Below, piece by piece: positions 25,101 to 32,627 of a DNA stretch of 36,487 nt. Made by a program: the position numbers and the translations under genes. Under the pieces are notes generated by a model. It ran no database searches. It was given only the letters and a program-made list of their open reading frames with translations, and was not told the DNA's origin. This DNA comes from Streptomyces sp. H27-C3 (GTDB lineage Bacteria; Actinomycetota; Actinomycetes; Streptomycetales; Streptomycetaceae), in NCBI RefSeq assembly GCF_030063415.1, contig NZ_JASITA010000055.1, forward strand, positions 1,875 to 38,361, given 5' to 3'. Position 1 is the first letter of the stretch; every line of letters starts with the position of its first letter.

Positions 25101-25832
25101 CTGTCCGCGCGGGGAGAGGCGCACGAACGCAGCGGCGAATTCGCCCTCGCCGCGAGTGACTTCCGCGCCGCCGTCGGGCACGCGCGGCGACTCGGCGCGT
25201 ATGTGCAGGTGTCCCTGCTGCGGGCGCGGCTGGCCGGCGTGCTGATGGAGACGGGCGACGGCGAGCAGGCCGAGGCGATGCTGCGGGACATCCTGGCCAC
25301 GGTCCGCAATCGCGGTCATGAGCACGAGCCTGCCGCCCGGTTGTATCTGGCGATGTGGCTGGGCCGCACGGGCCGGACGGCCGAGGCCCGTGCCCAACTG
25401 GACAAGGTCAGAAAGGACTTCAAGCGCTCCAACCTGGCGATCTTCGAGGGCTTCGTCCTCGGCCTCATCAGCTGGCTGGACAACCTGGACGGCAGACACG
25501 GCCGGGCGCTCACCGGGGTCCGCCGAGCTCTGGCGCGCTCCTGCGAGCCACTGTCGCGGATGGTCGCCCCACAGATGCCCGCGGCCCACCTGATGACCGC
25601 CGCCCGCGCACTGGCGGGCCTCGGCGGCCCCCGGCACGCCCCGGACGCCGCCCGGCTGCTCGGCGCCTACGAGGCTCTGCTGCCGCCCGGCCACTTCGCG
25701 ACCGGGCAGGAGCGCGAAGCCAGGACGGACGCCGAGACGGCGACGCGCGCCGCACTGGGCGACGCCGCTTACGAGGCGGCGTACGCGGAGGGCCGCACCC
25801 TCACTCTGGAGGAGGCCGTCGCCCTCGTCTGA
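22125..25832 (+). CDS. AfsR/SARP-type regulator with BTAD, NB-ARC and helical-repeat regions
   Basis: The 1235-residue protein starts VRYRILGPTQALRDDG, the usual SARP N-terminus. Residues 1-90 are an OmpR-type winged helix (ARLRALLTVLALRAGRTV, VWGGAGP, LQALVGRLRRALG, GGYRL) and 95-240 the BTAD domain (YRFERLTAEG, DEGDSGRAADLLDDALGLW, LGADPGPELRALHAEL). A Gly/Ala/Pro-rich linker spans about 240-375. The NB-ARC ATPase follows: P-loop LLGPGGAGKTRL near 405-416, Walker B MLILLDNCEHV near 495, and GLPLAIELAAARLRML near 582. The C-terminal half is helical and TPR-like. Such proteins are cytoplasmic ATP-dependent activators, often of secondary metabolism. A short acidic insert lies near residues 684-722. 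No cluster is adjacent, so the target is unknown. Confidence 0.93.
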   Translation: MRYRILGPTQALRDDGTPVAIGGARLRALLTVLALRAGRTVPVGALAEEVWGGAGPADSTGALQALVGRLRRALGHAAITSVDGGYRLCAEPRDVDLYRFERLTAEGVRALDEGDSGRAADLLDDALGLWHGPALADLPDRTAEAAGCEARRLTARRARLTAALALGRAEEALPELAALCDDHPIDELLQALRLRALRDAGRTAEALAAYEEVRRDLAARLGADPGPELRALHAELLTPSPLGVAAPTDPGTGGGRPSAHRPAVNGSGAWGGPDGGGRRVVEGARISAYGAEAGGLGAAGRPAAGTAASASASADRRTAGSGGPASVPGRGGAGGNGRVPDPGPTSPGPTHPSPDAGQSSRTDPGPLTTSRPAAGNLRARLTSFVGRETDIEVVRDDLAGARLVTLLGPGGAGKTRLSQEAAEAGDAAWPDGVWLAELAPVDDPATVPEAVLAALGARETVLRRAGAEGLRVAERHGDDPLLLLTEHCSRRHMLILLDNCEHVIGAAARLAEELLARCPGVTVLATSREPLGVPGEVVRPVEPLPDPMALRLLADRGAAAKPGFRIEDDPAAAAEICRRLDGLPLAIELAAARLRMLTPRQIADRLDDRFRLLTGGSRTVLPRQQTLRAVVDWSWDLLDEKERAALRALSVFAGGCDLTAVEAVCGPDALELLGSLVDKSLVVAAPWGGAGGPENSEALEGFGPSEEHAHPGDADDTDGTGMRYRLLETVAEYAAERLDEAGERVGAERRHLVHFRELARRADPLLRGSRQHVWISRLQAEYENLRTALRRAVAARDEHEALCLVHCLAWYWQIRDLRADARHWSLAAAELGPDPFESPITPAPALHERCTDAPPPMAPEQLMEARRGARLIHLASMNHEFDDWTTTEGLAWLRRVVQVYRPGLPQTCRAPGTLWFFAIMLTGEVGQLREVVDATVDASREFGYEWELAAALQTRANILANRSDWVGDASRDADESLEIFTRLGDSWGAAEALSARGEAHERSGEFALAASDFRAAVGHARRLGAYVQVSLLRARLAGVLMETGDGEQAEAMLRDILATVRNRGHEHEPAARLYLAMWLGRTGRTAEARAQLDKVRKDFKRSNLAIFEGFVLGLISWLDNLDGRHGRALTGVRRALARSCEPLSRMVAPQMPAAHLMTAARALAGLGGPRHAPDAARLLGAYEALLPPGHFATGQEREARTDAETATRAALGDAAYEAAYAEGRTLTLEEAVALV

Positions 25833-25897
25833 CGCCGGGCGCGATGGGCGGACCCCCGTGCCGTCCATCGCGCCCTCCCGTCCGTCAGGCCTGTGCG

Positions 25898-26731
25898 TCA
25901 GGTCTTCTTGCGGAACTTGGAGATCGCGAGCGGGGCGCTGACCAGTGTGATGAGCGCCGCCCAGCCCAGCGTCATCCACACGTCCTGGGCGATCGGGCCG
26001 CCGATGAACAGTCCACGTGCCGCGTCCGCCAAGTTCGACAGGGGGTTGTAGTCGGTGAAGGTCTGCAGCCAGCCCGGCATCGTCGAGGGCGGGGTGAAGA
26101 TCGAGGAACCGAACTGGAGGGGCATCAGTACCAGCATCGCCAACCCCTGCACGGCCTGCGCGGTCTTCACGGTGAGCCCGATCAGGATGAAGATCCACAT
26201 CAGCGAGGCGCCGAAGAGGAGCGAAAGCCCGACCGCGCCCAGCACGTGCAGCGGCGACGTCTCGACCGACAGGCCGAGCAGGAAGCCCACGATCAGCAGG
26301 ATCGTGAAGGCCACCATCATGCGGCCGACCTCGACGACGATCTTCGCCACGAGGACGGAGGACCGCGCTATCGGCATCGTCCGGAACCGGTCCATGACCC
26401 CCTTCTGGAAGTCCTCGTTGATGCCTGTGCCGACGGCCATCGAGACGTTCATGCCCATCATCGCCATCAGGCCGGGGACCAGATAGCTGACGTACTCGGC
26501 CTGATTGCCCTTGCCCGCCACCGCGCCGCCGAAGACGAACACGAACAGCAGGGTGAAGATGATCGGCATGAACAGGACGTCGAACATCGACTCCGGGTCC
26601 TGCTTGATCTGCAGCGCATTGCGGCGCGCCAGGGCGCCGATGTGCCGCAGATTGGCCCGCAGGCCGATCCGGCCCTCGTTGTCGCGCACCTTCGCGGGCG
26701 TCGCGGCCGGTGTCACTGTCGCCGCGCTCAT
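25898..26731 (-). CDS. ABC-2-type permease of a DrrAB-like exporter
   Basis: The 277-residue protein has six hydrophobic segments and the ABC-2 permease pattern: FMPIIFTLLFVFVFGG in the first helix, EYVSYLVPGLMAMMG, FRTMPIARSSVLVAK in the coupling region, and TPPSTMPGWLQTFTDYNPLSNLADAARGL near the end, which is typical of DrrB-type drug exporters. It forms the membrane channel for the ATPase encoded just upstream. Its ATG overlaps the ATPase stop in an ATGA arrangement (26728-26731), so translation is probably coupled. The substrate is not predictable. Confidence 0.92.
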   Translation of the reverse strand: MSAATVTPAATPAKVRDNEGRIGLRANLRHIGALARRNALQIKQDPESMFDVLFMPIIFTLLFVFVFGGAVAGKGNQAEYVSYLVPGLMAMMGMNVSMAVGTGINEDFQKGVMDRFRTMPIARSSVLVAKIVVEVGRMMVAFTILLIVGFLLGLSVETSPLHVLGAVGLSLLFGASLMWIFILIGLTVKTAQAVQGLAMLVLMPLQFGSSIFTPPSTMPGWLQTFTDYNPLSNLADAARGLFIGGPIAQDVWMTLGWAALITLVSAPLAISKFRKKT

Positions 26732-27810
26732 GCCGCGAACTCCTTGTCCTTGATACTCGCGCCCTGGGCGTCCTCGTCCTGGGCGTCCTTGCTCTCCGTC
26801 GCGTCGCTGGTCTTCTCGCCCGTGATGGCCAGGAACACCTCGTCCAGGCTGGGCAGGTGGGTGCCGATGTGCGCGATGCCGAAGCCGCGCGCGCCCAGCA
26901 GGCCGACCACCGCGGTCAGTTGCTCGTCGCTGAGGATCGGCACGTACAGCTGATTCTCGCTGTCGACGATCTGCGAGCCGGCGATGCCGTCGAGGCCCGC
27001 CTCGCTCAGGGCCAGTGCCATCAGGGGCAGCTGGCCCGGGTCGACCGGGCGGACCTCCAGGGTGCGGCCGCCGACCTTCGCCTTCAGCTCGTCGACCTTG
27101 CCGCCCGCGATGACCCGGCCGCGGTCGATGACCGTCAGCTCGCTCGCGAGCTGCTCGGCCTCTTCCATGTACTGCGTGGTGAGCAGGACGGTGACGCCCT
27201 CGTCGACCATCCGCTTGACCTCGGCCCACACCTCGTTGCGGGTGCGGGGGTCGAGGCCGGTCGTCGGCTCGTCCAGGTACAACACGGCGGGCTGCCCGAT
27301 CATCGAGGCCGCCAGGTCCAGCCGCCGCCGCATACCGCCGGAGTACTGCATGACCGGCTTCTTCGCGGCGTCGGTGAGCGAGAAGCGCTCAAGCAGCTCG
27401 TCCGCGCGCTTGCGGGCCGCGCCTCGGGACAGGTCGAGCAGCCGCCCGATCATGTAGAGGTTCTCCCAGCCGACGAGCTTCTCGTCGACCGAGGCGTACT
27501 GCCCGGTCAGGCCTATGGTGCGGCGAAGCTGCCGGGGCTGCTTCACCACGTCGAAACCGGCCACGACGGCTGTGCCGGCGTCGGGCTGGACCAGGGTGGA
27601 GAGGCAGCGTACGAGTGTGGTCTTGCCGGCGCCGTTGGGTCCGAGGACACCGAGTACGGTGCCTTCCCGGACGTCCAGGTCCACGCCGTCCAGTGCTTTG
27701 GTCTCGCCGTAGTGTTTGACCAGTCCCCGCACCTCGACGGCGTTGGCGCCGTCCGTGGGGCTCTTGTTGATTCGCGTCATGCCGACCATGGAAGCACCCG
27801 CCACTGACAT
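26728..27810 (-). CDS. DrrA-like ABC transporter ATPase
   Basis: The 360-residue ATPase has Walker A GVLGPNGAGKTTLVRCL, Q-loop GLTGQYASVDEKL, signature YSGGMRRRLDLAAS, Walker B AVLYLDEPTTGLD and the H-region replaced by LLTTQYMEEAEQL (Q in place of the usual H, normal for DrrA-like proteins). The C-terminal 100 residues are a DrrA-type extension ending in an acidic, Asp/Gln/Ala-rich tail. It drives export by the permease that follows. ATG 27810 gives MSVAGAS; ATGs at 27789 and 27780 are alternatives and none has a clear ribosome-binding site. Two of these would not change the domain content. Confidence 0.93.
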   Translation of the reverse strand: MSVAGASMVGMTRINKSPTDGANAVEVRGLVKHYGETKALDGVDLDVREGTVLGVLGPNGAGKTTLVRCLSTLVQPDAGTAVVAGFDVVKQPRQLRRTIGLTGQYASVDEKLVGWENLYMIGRLLDLSRGAARKRADELLERFSLTDAAKKPVMQYSGGMRRRLDLAASMIGQPAVLYLDEPTTGLDPRTRNEVWAEVKRMVDEGVTVLLTTQYMEEAEQLASELTVIDRGRVIAGGKVDELKAKVGGRTLEVRPVDPGQLPLMALALSEAGLDGIAGSQIVDSENQLYVPILSDEQLTAVVGLLGARGFGIAHIGTHLPSLDEVFLAITGEKTSDATESKDAQDEDAQGASIKDKEFAA

Positions 27811-27831
27811 CCGGCCGACAGAATGCCGACA

Positions 27832-27857
27832 GCCCGCCGACGGGGGAGTCGGCGGGC
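27832..27857 (-). terminator. 10-6-10 hairpin after panB
   Basis: GCCCGCCGAC (27832-27841) and GTCGGCGGGC (27848-27857) pair perfectly. It lies 74 bp after the panB stop and 22 bp before the ABC ATPase start on the same strand, so it separates the two units as a terminator, or could act as an attenuator of the exporter operon. Confidence 0.65.
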
Positions 27858-27930
27858 CGCCGTGGTGCGACAGTGGCTGAGGGAAGGCGCAGGTGACGCA
27901 GGTGCAAGCGCCGGCAACAAGCGTCAGGGA

Positions 27931-28794
27931 CTAGTGGAAGGTGTGCTCCTCCTGCGGGAACGCCCCTCCGACGACATCGTCGGCGAACGTCTTCGCCGCG
28001 TCCCCGAGGGTCTGCCGCAGATTCGCGTACTGCTTGGTGAAGCGCGGCACCTTGCCGCCCGTCATGCCCGCCATGTCCGTCCAGACGAGGACCTGCGCGT
28101 CGGTGTCGGGCCCGGCGCCGATGCCGATGGTCGGGATGTGCAGCGAGCGGGTGACCTCGGCGGCCACTTCGGCGGGCACCAGTTCCAGCACGACCGCGAA
28201 CGCGCCCGCGTCCTGCGCCGCCTTGGCGTCCCGCACCAGCCGGTGCGCGGCCTCGTCGCCGCGGCCCTGCACCCGGTAGCCCAGGGTGTTGACGGACTGC
28301 GGCGTCAGGCCCAGGTGCGACATGACCGGGATCCCGGCCTGCACCAGCAGCTCGGTCTGGGCCAGCGAACGCTCGCCGCCCTCCAGCTTCACCGCGCCCA
28401 CGCCCGCGTCCTTGACCAGCCGGGTCGCGCTGCGAAGCGCCTGTACCGGGCCCTCCTGGTACGAGCCGAAGGGCAGGTCGCCGACGATGAGGGCGCGCTT
28501 GGTGCCCCGTACTACGGCGGCGGACAGGAAGGTCATCTCGTCCATCGTGACGGGCACGGTGGTCTCGTATCCGAGGTGACAGTTGCCCATGGAGTCGCCG
28601 ACGAGCATGACCGGGATGCCTGCCTCGTCGAAGACAGAGGCGGTCATCGCGTCGTAGGCGGTGAGCATGGGCCACTTCTCGCCGCGCTCCTTGGCGGCAG
28701 CGATGTCGTGGACGGTGATGCGGCGCGTCCCCTTGCCGCCGTACAGCGTCTTGCCGCTGTCGGCGGGTGTCTTCTGGGCAGCCTGAAGCGACAT
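27931..28794 (-). CDS. panB: 3-methyl-2-oxobutanoate hydroxymethyltransferase
   Basis: The 287-residue enzyme catalyses the first committed step of pantothenate (coenzyme A) synthesis, transferring a hydroxymethyl group from methylene-tetrahydrofolate to 2-oxoisovalerate. Landmarks are MLTAYDAMTASVFDEAGI, MLVGDSMGNCHLGYETTVPV (metal-binding Asp), VKLEGG, GIPVMSHLGLTPQS and IPTIGIGAGPDTDAQVLVW. The length is standard with a slightly long N-terminus (QKTPADSGKTLYGG). GAAGGAG lies 8 nt before ATG 28794. It is a single-gene unit, divergent from the exporter at 28967. Confidence 0.96.
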   Translation of the reverse strand: MSLQAAQKTPADSGKTLYGGKGTRRITVHDIAAAKERGEKWPMLTAYDAMTASVFDEAGIPVMLVGDSMGNCHLGYETTVPVTMDEMTFLSAAVVRGTKRALIVGDLPFGSYQEGPVQALRSATRLVKDAGVGAVKLEGGERSLAQTELLVQAGIPVMSHLGLTPQSVNTLGYRVQGRGDEAAHRLVRDAKAAQDAGAFAVVLELVPAEVAAEVTRSLHIPTIGIGAGPDTDAQVLVWTDMAGMTGGKVPRFTKQYANLRQTLGDAAKTFADDVVGGAFPQEEHTFH

Positions 28795-28918
28795 GGCCAG
28801 TGCTCCTTCGTCATCTCGAGGCGCCCTGACGGCGTCCCCGGATCACCTCCATGGTGGCATCAACCGTCGCCCGACGGGAAGCGGATCGGCGCCCGTAAAG
28901 CACCCGGAAGGCAAAGTC

Positions 28919-28946
28919 TTTACAATACGATACGGTGCCGTATTCA
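28919..28946 (+). promoter_or_regulatory. Promoter with palindromic operator upstream of the 14-helix exporter
   Basis: ATACGGTGCCGTAT (28930-28943) is a perfect 6-2-6 palindrome. It sits between a TTTACA (28919-28924) and TATTCA (28941-28946) pair spaced 16 bp, the classic position for a repressor. A second reading has a -10 TACGGT at 28955-28960, 6 nt before the ATG. In both cases the palindrome overlaps the promoter. The TetR protein encoded at 30659 is the likely binder. Confidence 0.6.
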
Positions 28947-28954
28947 AATAGAGG

Positions 28955-28960
28955 TACGGT
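28955..28960 (+). promoter_or_regulatory. -10-like TACGGT, possible leaderless start of the exporter gene
   Basis: TACGGT is 6 nt before ATG 28967, the same spacing as at five other genes here. A GAGG at 28951-28954 is too far from the ATG to be a good ribosome-binding site. Confidence 0.4.
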
Positions 28961-28966
28961 CTCGGC

Positions 28967-30571
28967 ATGTCGACCCCCCGTCCTCCCGAGGCTCCCCGGA
29001 TACCGGAAACCGTGCACAGCCGCCGCTGGGTCATCCTCGCCGTACTGATGCTCAGCCTGCTGATCGTGGTGCTGGACAACTCGATCCTGAACGTCGCGGT
29101 CAAAACCATCGCCGGGCCCGCGCCCGGCGGCCTCGGCGCCACCCAGAGCGAGCTGGAGTGGGCGATCAACTCCTACACGCTCGTCTTCGCGGGCCTGCTC
29201 TTCACCTCGGGGCTCCTGGGCGACCGGTTCGGCCGCAAGCGGGTGCTGCTCTTCGGCATCGTCGTCTTCGGCATCGGCTCCGCGCTCGCCGCCGCGTCCG
29301 CGTCGCCCACTGAGCTCATCGCGTACCGGGCGGTGATGGGCTTCGGCGCCGCCTTCGTGATGCCCGCCACCCTGGCCATCCTGATGAACGTCTTCGAGCG
29401 CGAGGAGCAGCCCAAGGCCATCGGCATCTGGGCGGGCGGCGTCGGTCTCGCCATCGCCATCGGGCCCATCACCGGCGGCGTGCTCCTGGAGCACTTCTGG
29501 TGGGGCTCGGTCTTCCTGGTCAACGTCCCGGTCGTGATCGTCGCCCTGGTCGCGATGGTCCTGCTGGTCCCCGACTCCAAGGACCCCAACCCCGGCCGCG
29601 TCGACCTGGTCGGCGTGGGCCTGTCCGTCGTCGGCCTGGTGCTGCTGGTGTACGGGATCATCCACGGCGGCGAACTCGGCGACTTCGCCGATCCGACGGT
29701 GCTGGCTGCCGTCCTCGGCGGCCTGGCCGTCCTGACCGCCTTCGTGCTGTACGAGAAGCGCAGCAGCCACCCGTCGCTCGACATGGCGTACTTCAAGAAG
29801 CCCGCCTTCTCCGCCGCCGTCGCCGCCATCGCGCTGGTCTTCTTCGCGCTGATGGGCGTGACCTTCTTCTCCGCCTTCTATCTGCAGAGCGTCCGCGGCT
29901 ACAGCGCGCTCCAGGCCGGCCTGCTGATCCTGCCGCTGGCCGTCGCGCAGATGATCTTCTCGCCGCGCGCCCGGCACGTCGTGGAGCGCTTCGGCGCCCG
30001 CGCCGTGTGCACCGTGGGCATGCTGCTCGTCGCGGTCTGCCTCGCCGCCTTCGCCCTGTTCGACGCGGACACCCCGCTGTGGTTTCTGGGGGTTGTCTTC
30101 TTCATCCAGGGCACCGGGATGGCGCACGTCATGCCGCCGGTCACCGTCTCGATCATGCAGGCGCTGCCCCGCGAGAAGGCCGGTTCGGGCTCCGCGGTCA
30201 ACAACACCTTCCGGCAGGTCGGCGGCGCTCTCGGAGTCGCCGTCCTGGGATCGCTGCTCTCCGCGGTCTACCGCAACGAGATCGAAGGCACCCTGGACCG
30301 GTTCGGCGCGCTGCCGGCCGCCGCGCGCAAGGCCGCGGGCGAGTCGATCGAAGGCACCCTCGGTGTCGCGGACAAGCTCGGCCCGGCGGGCAAGGCGCTG
30401 ATCGGCCCGGCCAACGACGCCTTCCTCAGCGCCATGCATGTCACGGCGCTGGGCTCGGCCGCGGTCGCGCTGATCGGCGCCGCGGTGGTCGCCGCCTTCC
30501 TGCCGGGCAGGCCCCCGAAGGCCGCCGCCGAAGAGCACACGGACACCGGGGCCCCGGCCGCCCGCCGCTGA
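28967..30571 (+). CDS. DHA2-type (EmrB/QacA) multidrug MFS exporter
   Basis: The 534-residue protein has about 14 hydrophobic segments. VVLDNSILNVAV in helix 1 (the DHA2 motif D1 region), LLGDRFGRKRVLLFG (motif A) and the helix-5 motif C region GVGLAIAIGPITGGVLL mark a drug:proton antiporter of the 14-helix family. The C-terminal tail is short and polar. The substrate is unknown. A palindromic operator overlaps its promoter, and a TetR gene follows 87 bp downstream in the same direction: a typical exporter-repressor pair in which the transported drug relieves repression. It is divergent from panB. Confidence 0.93.
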   Translation: MSTPRPPEAPRIPETVHSRRWVILAVLMLSLLIVVLDNSILNVAVKTIAGPAPGGLGATQSELEWAINSYTLVFAGLLFTSGLLGDRFGRKRVLLFGIVVFGIGSALAAASASPTELIAYRAVMGFGAAFVMPATLAILMNVFEREEQPKAIGIWAGGVGLAIAIGPITGGVLLEHFWWGSVFLVNVPVVIVALVAMVLLVPDSKDPNPGRVDLVGVGLSVVGLVLLVYGIIHGGELGDFADPTVLAAVLGGLAVLTAFVLYEKRSSHPSLDMAYFKKPAFSAAVAAIALVFFALMGVTFFSAFYLQSVRGYSALQAGLLILPLAVAQMIFSPRARHVVERFGARAVCTVGMLLVAVCLAAFALFDADTPLWFLGVVFFIQGTGMAHVMPPVTVSIMQALPREKAGSGSAVNNTFRQVGGALGVAVLGSLLSAVYRNEIEGTLDRFGALPAAARKAAGESIEGTLGVADKLGPAGKALIGPANDAFLSAMHVTALGSAAVALIGAAVVAAFLPGRPPKAAAEEHTDTGAPAARR

Positions 30572-30658
30572 CCGCCCGTCGCGGGGGAGCGGTGGCCGGC
30601 CGCCTCCCCGAACCGGGGAGAATGAGCACCTGGACATACGGCGAGAGGTGAACCTGAC

Positions 30659-31297
30659 GTGGCTCCCGAGGAACGGCCCGGGCAGGGGCGAGGGCAGCAG
30701 CCCGCAGGGGGCGCGCCGCGCCGCGGGCGCCCCCGCAGCGAGGCCGTCGAGCTGGCCATCGTCGAGGGCGTCGTCCAGCTCCTGGAGGACGGCGTCCCGC
30801 TCGCCGAGCTCTCCATCGAGGGCATCGCACGGGCCGCCGGTGTCGGCAAGGCCACCATCTACCGCCGATGGAAGGGCAAGGAGGAGCTCTTCGTCGACGT
30901 ACTGCGGACCATGGAGCCCGCAGACCCCGAACTGCCGGGCGTATCCGTACGCGACGACCTGATCGCCCTCCTTGAGGCCCTGCGCCTGCGCGGCGTGGCG
31001 AAGCGCTCCTCGGTCCTCCTGCACAACGTCTTCGCGCAGATGAAGACCTACCCCAAGCTCTGGGACGAGTACCACAGCACCGTGATCGAGGCGCGGCGCC
31101 GCCAGACGCTGGAGGTGCTGCGGCGGGGCATCGCCGAGGGCGAACTGCGCGGCGACCTCGACATCGAGCTGCTGAACGACCTGGTGGTCGGCCCCATGCT
31201 GGTGCGGACCGTCATCAGGCCCGCCGCGACACTTGACGACGACCTGGCCACGCGCATCGTCGACGCGGCCCTGGAGGGGCTGCGCCCGCCGCGCTGA
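30659..31297 (+). CDS. TetR-family regulator, probable repressor of the upstream exporter
   Basis: The 212-residue protein starts at a GTG (30659). An N-terminal Gly/Arg/Pro-rich stretch of about 25 residues precedes the TetR helix-turn-helix: LSIEGIARAAGVGKATIYRRWKGKEEL. The C-terminal domain (LLHNVFAQMKTYPKLWDEYH, LLNDLVVGPMLVRTVI) resembles the TetR_C_11 type. It lies 87 bp downstream of the exporter in the same direction, so it is probably co-transcribed and controls both through the palindrome at 28930-28943. The ribosome-binding site is weak (GAGAGG about 10-12 nt upstream), so the exact start is less sure than the domain. Confidence 0.9.
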   Translation: MAPEERPGQGRGQQPAGGAPRRGRPRSEAVELAIVEGVVQLLEDGVPLAELSIEGIARAAGVGKATIYRRWKGKEELFVDVLRTMEPADPELPGVSVRDDLIALLEALRLRGVAKRSSVLLHNVFAQMKTYPKLWDEYHSTVIEARRRQTLEVLRRGIAEGELRGDLDIELLNDLVVGPMLVRTVIRPAATLDDDLATRIVDAALEGLRPPR

Positions 31298-31479
31298 CCG
31301 GCGTCCTCATATGCGCGTTTCGTCACAGCGGCCCTGTCGGCCGTAACTGCTGGAACCCGCCACGGCCCGATGTCGTCCTTGTGGCAGTACGGCCGTCGCG
31401 CGGGACGGCGGGGAAAGACGTCGGTCATCGCCTAGGGTCAGTAACGGGCGTGGCACGGCAAGGCAGTGAGGGAAGCGGA

Positions 31480-32502
31480 ATGACGCAGGCGTACATGACG
31501 GACACCGGCACCGGCAGCTCCGAGAGCGAGCACTCCGGACCCCGGATCCGGCGCCTGTTCGAACGCCTGCGGCGCAGCCGCGGCATCTGGCGGCGGGGCA
31601 TCGTCCTCGCCCTCTGCGCGGTTCTGCTCACCCTGTTGATGGTCTTCCACGCGCAGATCCCCAACTCCATCGGCAACCTCGGCAGCCTCAACGAGACCTT
31701 CCTGCCCTGGCTCGGCCTGGGCGTCCCGGTCCTGCTGGTCATCGGCGTAGTGCGGCGTTCCGCGACCGCACTGGTGGCCCTGTTGCTGCCGGCCCTCGTC
31801 TGGGTCAACATCTTCGGCGGCCTGCTCACCGACAAGTCGCTCAGCGGCGGCAACCTCACGGTCGCCACCCACAACGTCAACGCCGACAACTCCGACCCCC
31901 AGGGCACGGCCCGGGTGCTGGTCGATTCGGGGGCCGACGTGGTGGCGCTCGAAGAGCTCAAGGCGAGCGCGGTGCCGGCGTACGAGCAGGCCCTGTCGGG
32001 CACGTACAAGTACCACTCGGTGCGGGGCACCGTCGGGCTGTGGAGCAAGTACCCGATGACCGACACCCGTTCCGTCGACATCAAGATGGGCTGGATCCGG
32101 GCCATGCGCTCCACGGTGACGACGCCCGCGGGCAAGGTCGGTGTGTATCTCGGACACCTGCCGTCGGTACGGGTCAAGCTCAACGCGGGCTTCACCGCCG
32201 GACAGCGCGACGCCAGCGCCGACGCGCTCGGCGAGGCCATCGCCCGCGACCCGCTCGGCAAGATCGTCCTGCTCGGCGACCTCAACGGCACCATGAACGA
32301 CCGGTCCCTGAACGCCGTCACCTCGCAGATGCGCTCCACCCAGGGCGCGGCGGGCGACGGCTTCGGCTTCAGCTGGCCCGCGTCGTTCCCGATGGCGCGG
32401 ATCGACCAGATCATGGTGAAGGGCATCGACCCGGTGTCGTCCTGGACGCTGCCGGAGACGGGCAGTGACCATCTGCCGATCGCGGCCCGCGTCCAGATCT
32501 GA
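31480..32502 (+). CDS. Membrane-anchored endonuclease/exonuclease/phosphatase-family protein
   Basis: The 340-residue protein starts MTQAYMTDTG with GAGGGAAG upstream of ATG 31480. A cytoplasmic N-terminus is followed by three hydrophobic segments (GIVLALCAVLLTLLMVF, FLPWLGLGVPVLLVIGVV, ALVALLLPALVWVNIF), then an extracytoplasmic EEP-fold domain: ATHNVNADNSD (metal Asn), VVALEELKAS (metal Glu), LLGDLNGTMND (Asp/Asn) and GSDHLPIAARV (Asp-His). These are the catalytic residues of DNase I-like phosphodiesterases, so hydrolysis of a phosphoester outside the membrane is expected; nucleic acid, lipid or inositol phosphate substrates are all possible. A TAGGGT -10-like element lies at 31433-31438. 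Confidence 0.88.
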   Translation: MTQAYMTDTGTGSSESEHSGPRIRRLFERLRRSRGIWRRGIVLALCAVLLTLLMVFHAQIPNSIGNLGSLNETFLPWLGLGVPVLLVIGVVRRSATALVALLLPALVWVNIFGGLLTDKSLSGGNLTVATHNVNADNSDPQGTARVLVDSGADVVALEELKASAVPAYEQALSGTYKYHSVRGTVGLWSKYPMTDTRSVDIKMGWIRAMRSTVTTPAGKVGVYLGHLPSVRVKLNAGFTAGQRDASADALGEAIARDPLGKIVLLGDLNGTMNDRSLNAVTSQMRSTQGAAGDGFGFSWPASFPMARIDQIMVKGIDPVSSWTLPETGSDHLPIAARVQI

Positions 32503-32570
32503 CCCGCTGGTCCGGCTGCCGCAACCCCGCGTTTACGTCGCGGAACAATTTGCCTGAGAGACTTTGTTCA

Positions 32571-32593
32571 GTACGGGAACGTAGTTCTCGTAC
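32571..32593. promoter_or_regulatory. 23-bp imperfect palindrome upstream of the DHA1 exporter
   Basis: GTACGGGAAC (32571-32580) and GTTCTCGTAC (32584-32593) are complementary at 9 of 10 positions around GTA. The site ends 34 bp before ATG 32628 and is a candidate operator for that exporter. No regulator gene is adjacent. Confidence 0.5.
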
Positions 32594-32627
32594 GTCCCCA
32601 TGCTCTCTCTCGTCGAAAAGGTTCCCC

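Noticed and set aside
20988..26198. A 1736-codon open frame on the minus strand
   Set aside because: It is antisense to the AfsR-like regulator and stays open because TCA, TTA and CTA codons are rare in GC-rich genes; it has no domain match. The true M50 protease in the same region is in a different frame.
22125..30571. A biosynthetic gene cluster suggested by the SARP regulator plus two exporters
   Set aside because: No biosynthetic enzymes occur between them; panB and map are housekeeping genes.
28811..31075. A 754-codon minus-strand frame
   Set aside because: Antisense to the 14-helix exporter and its TetR gene; composition is not protein-like.
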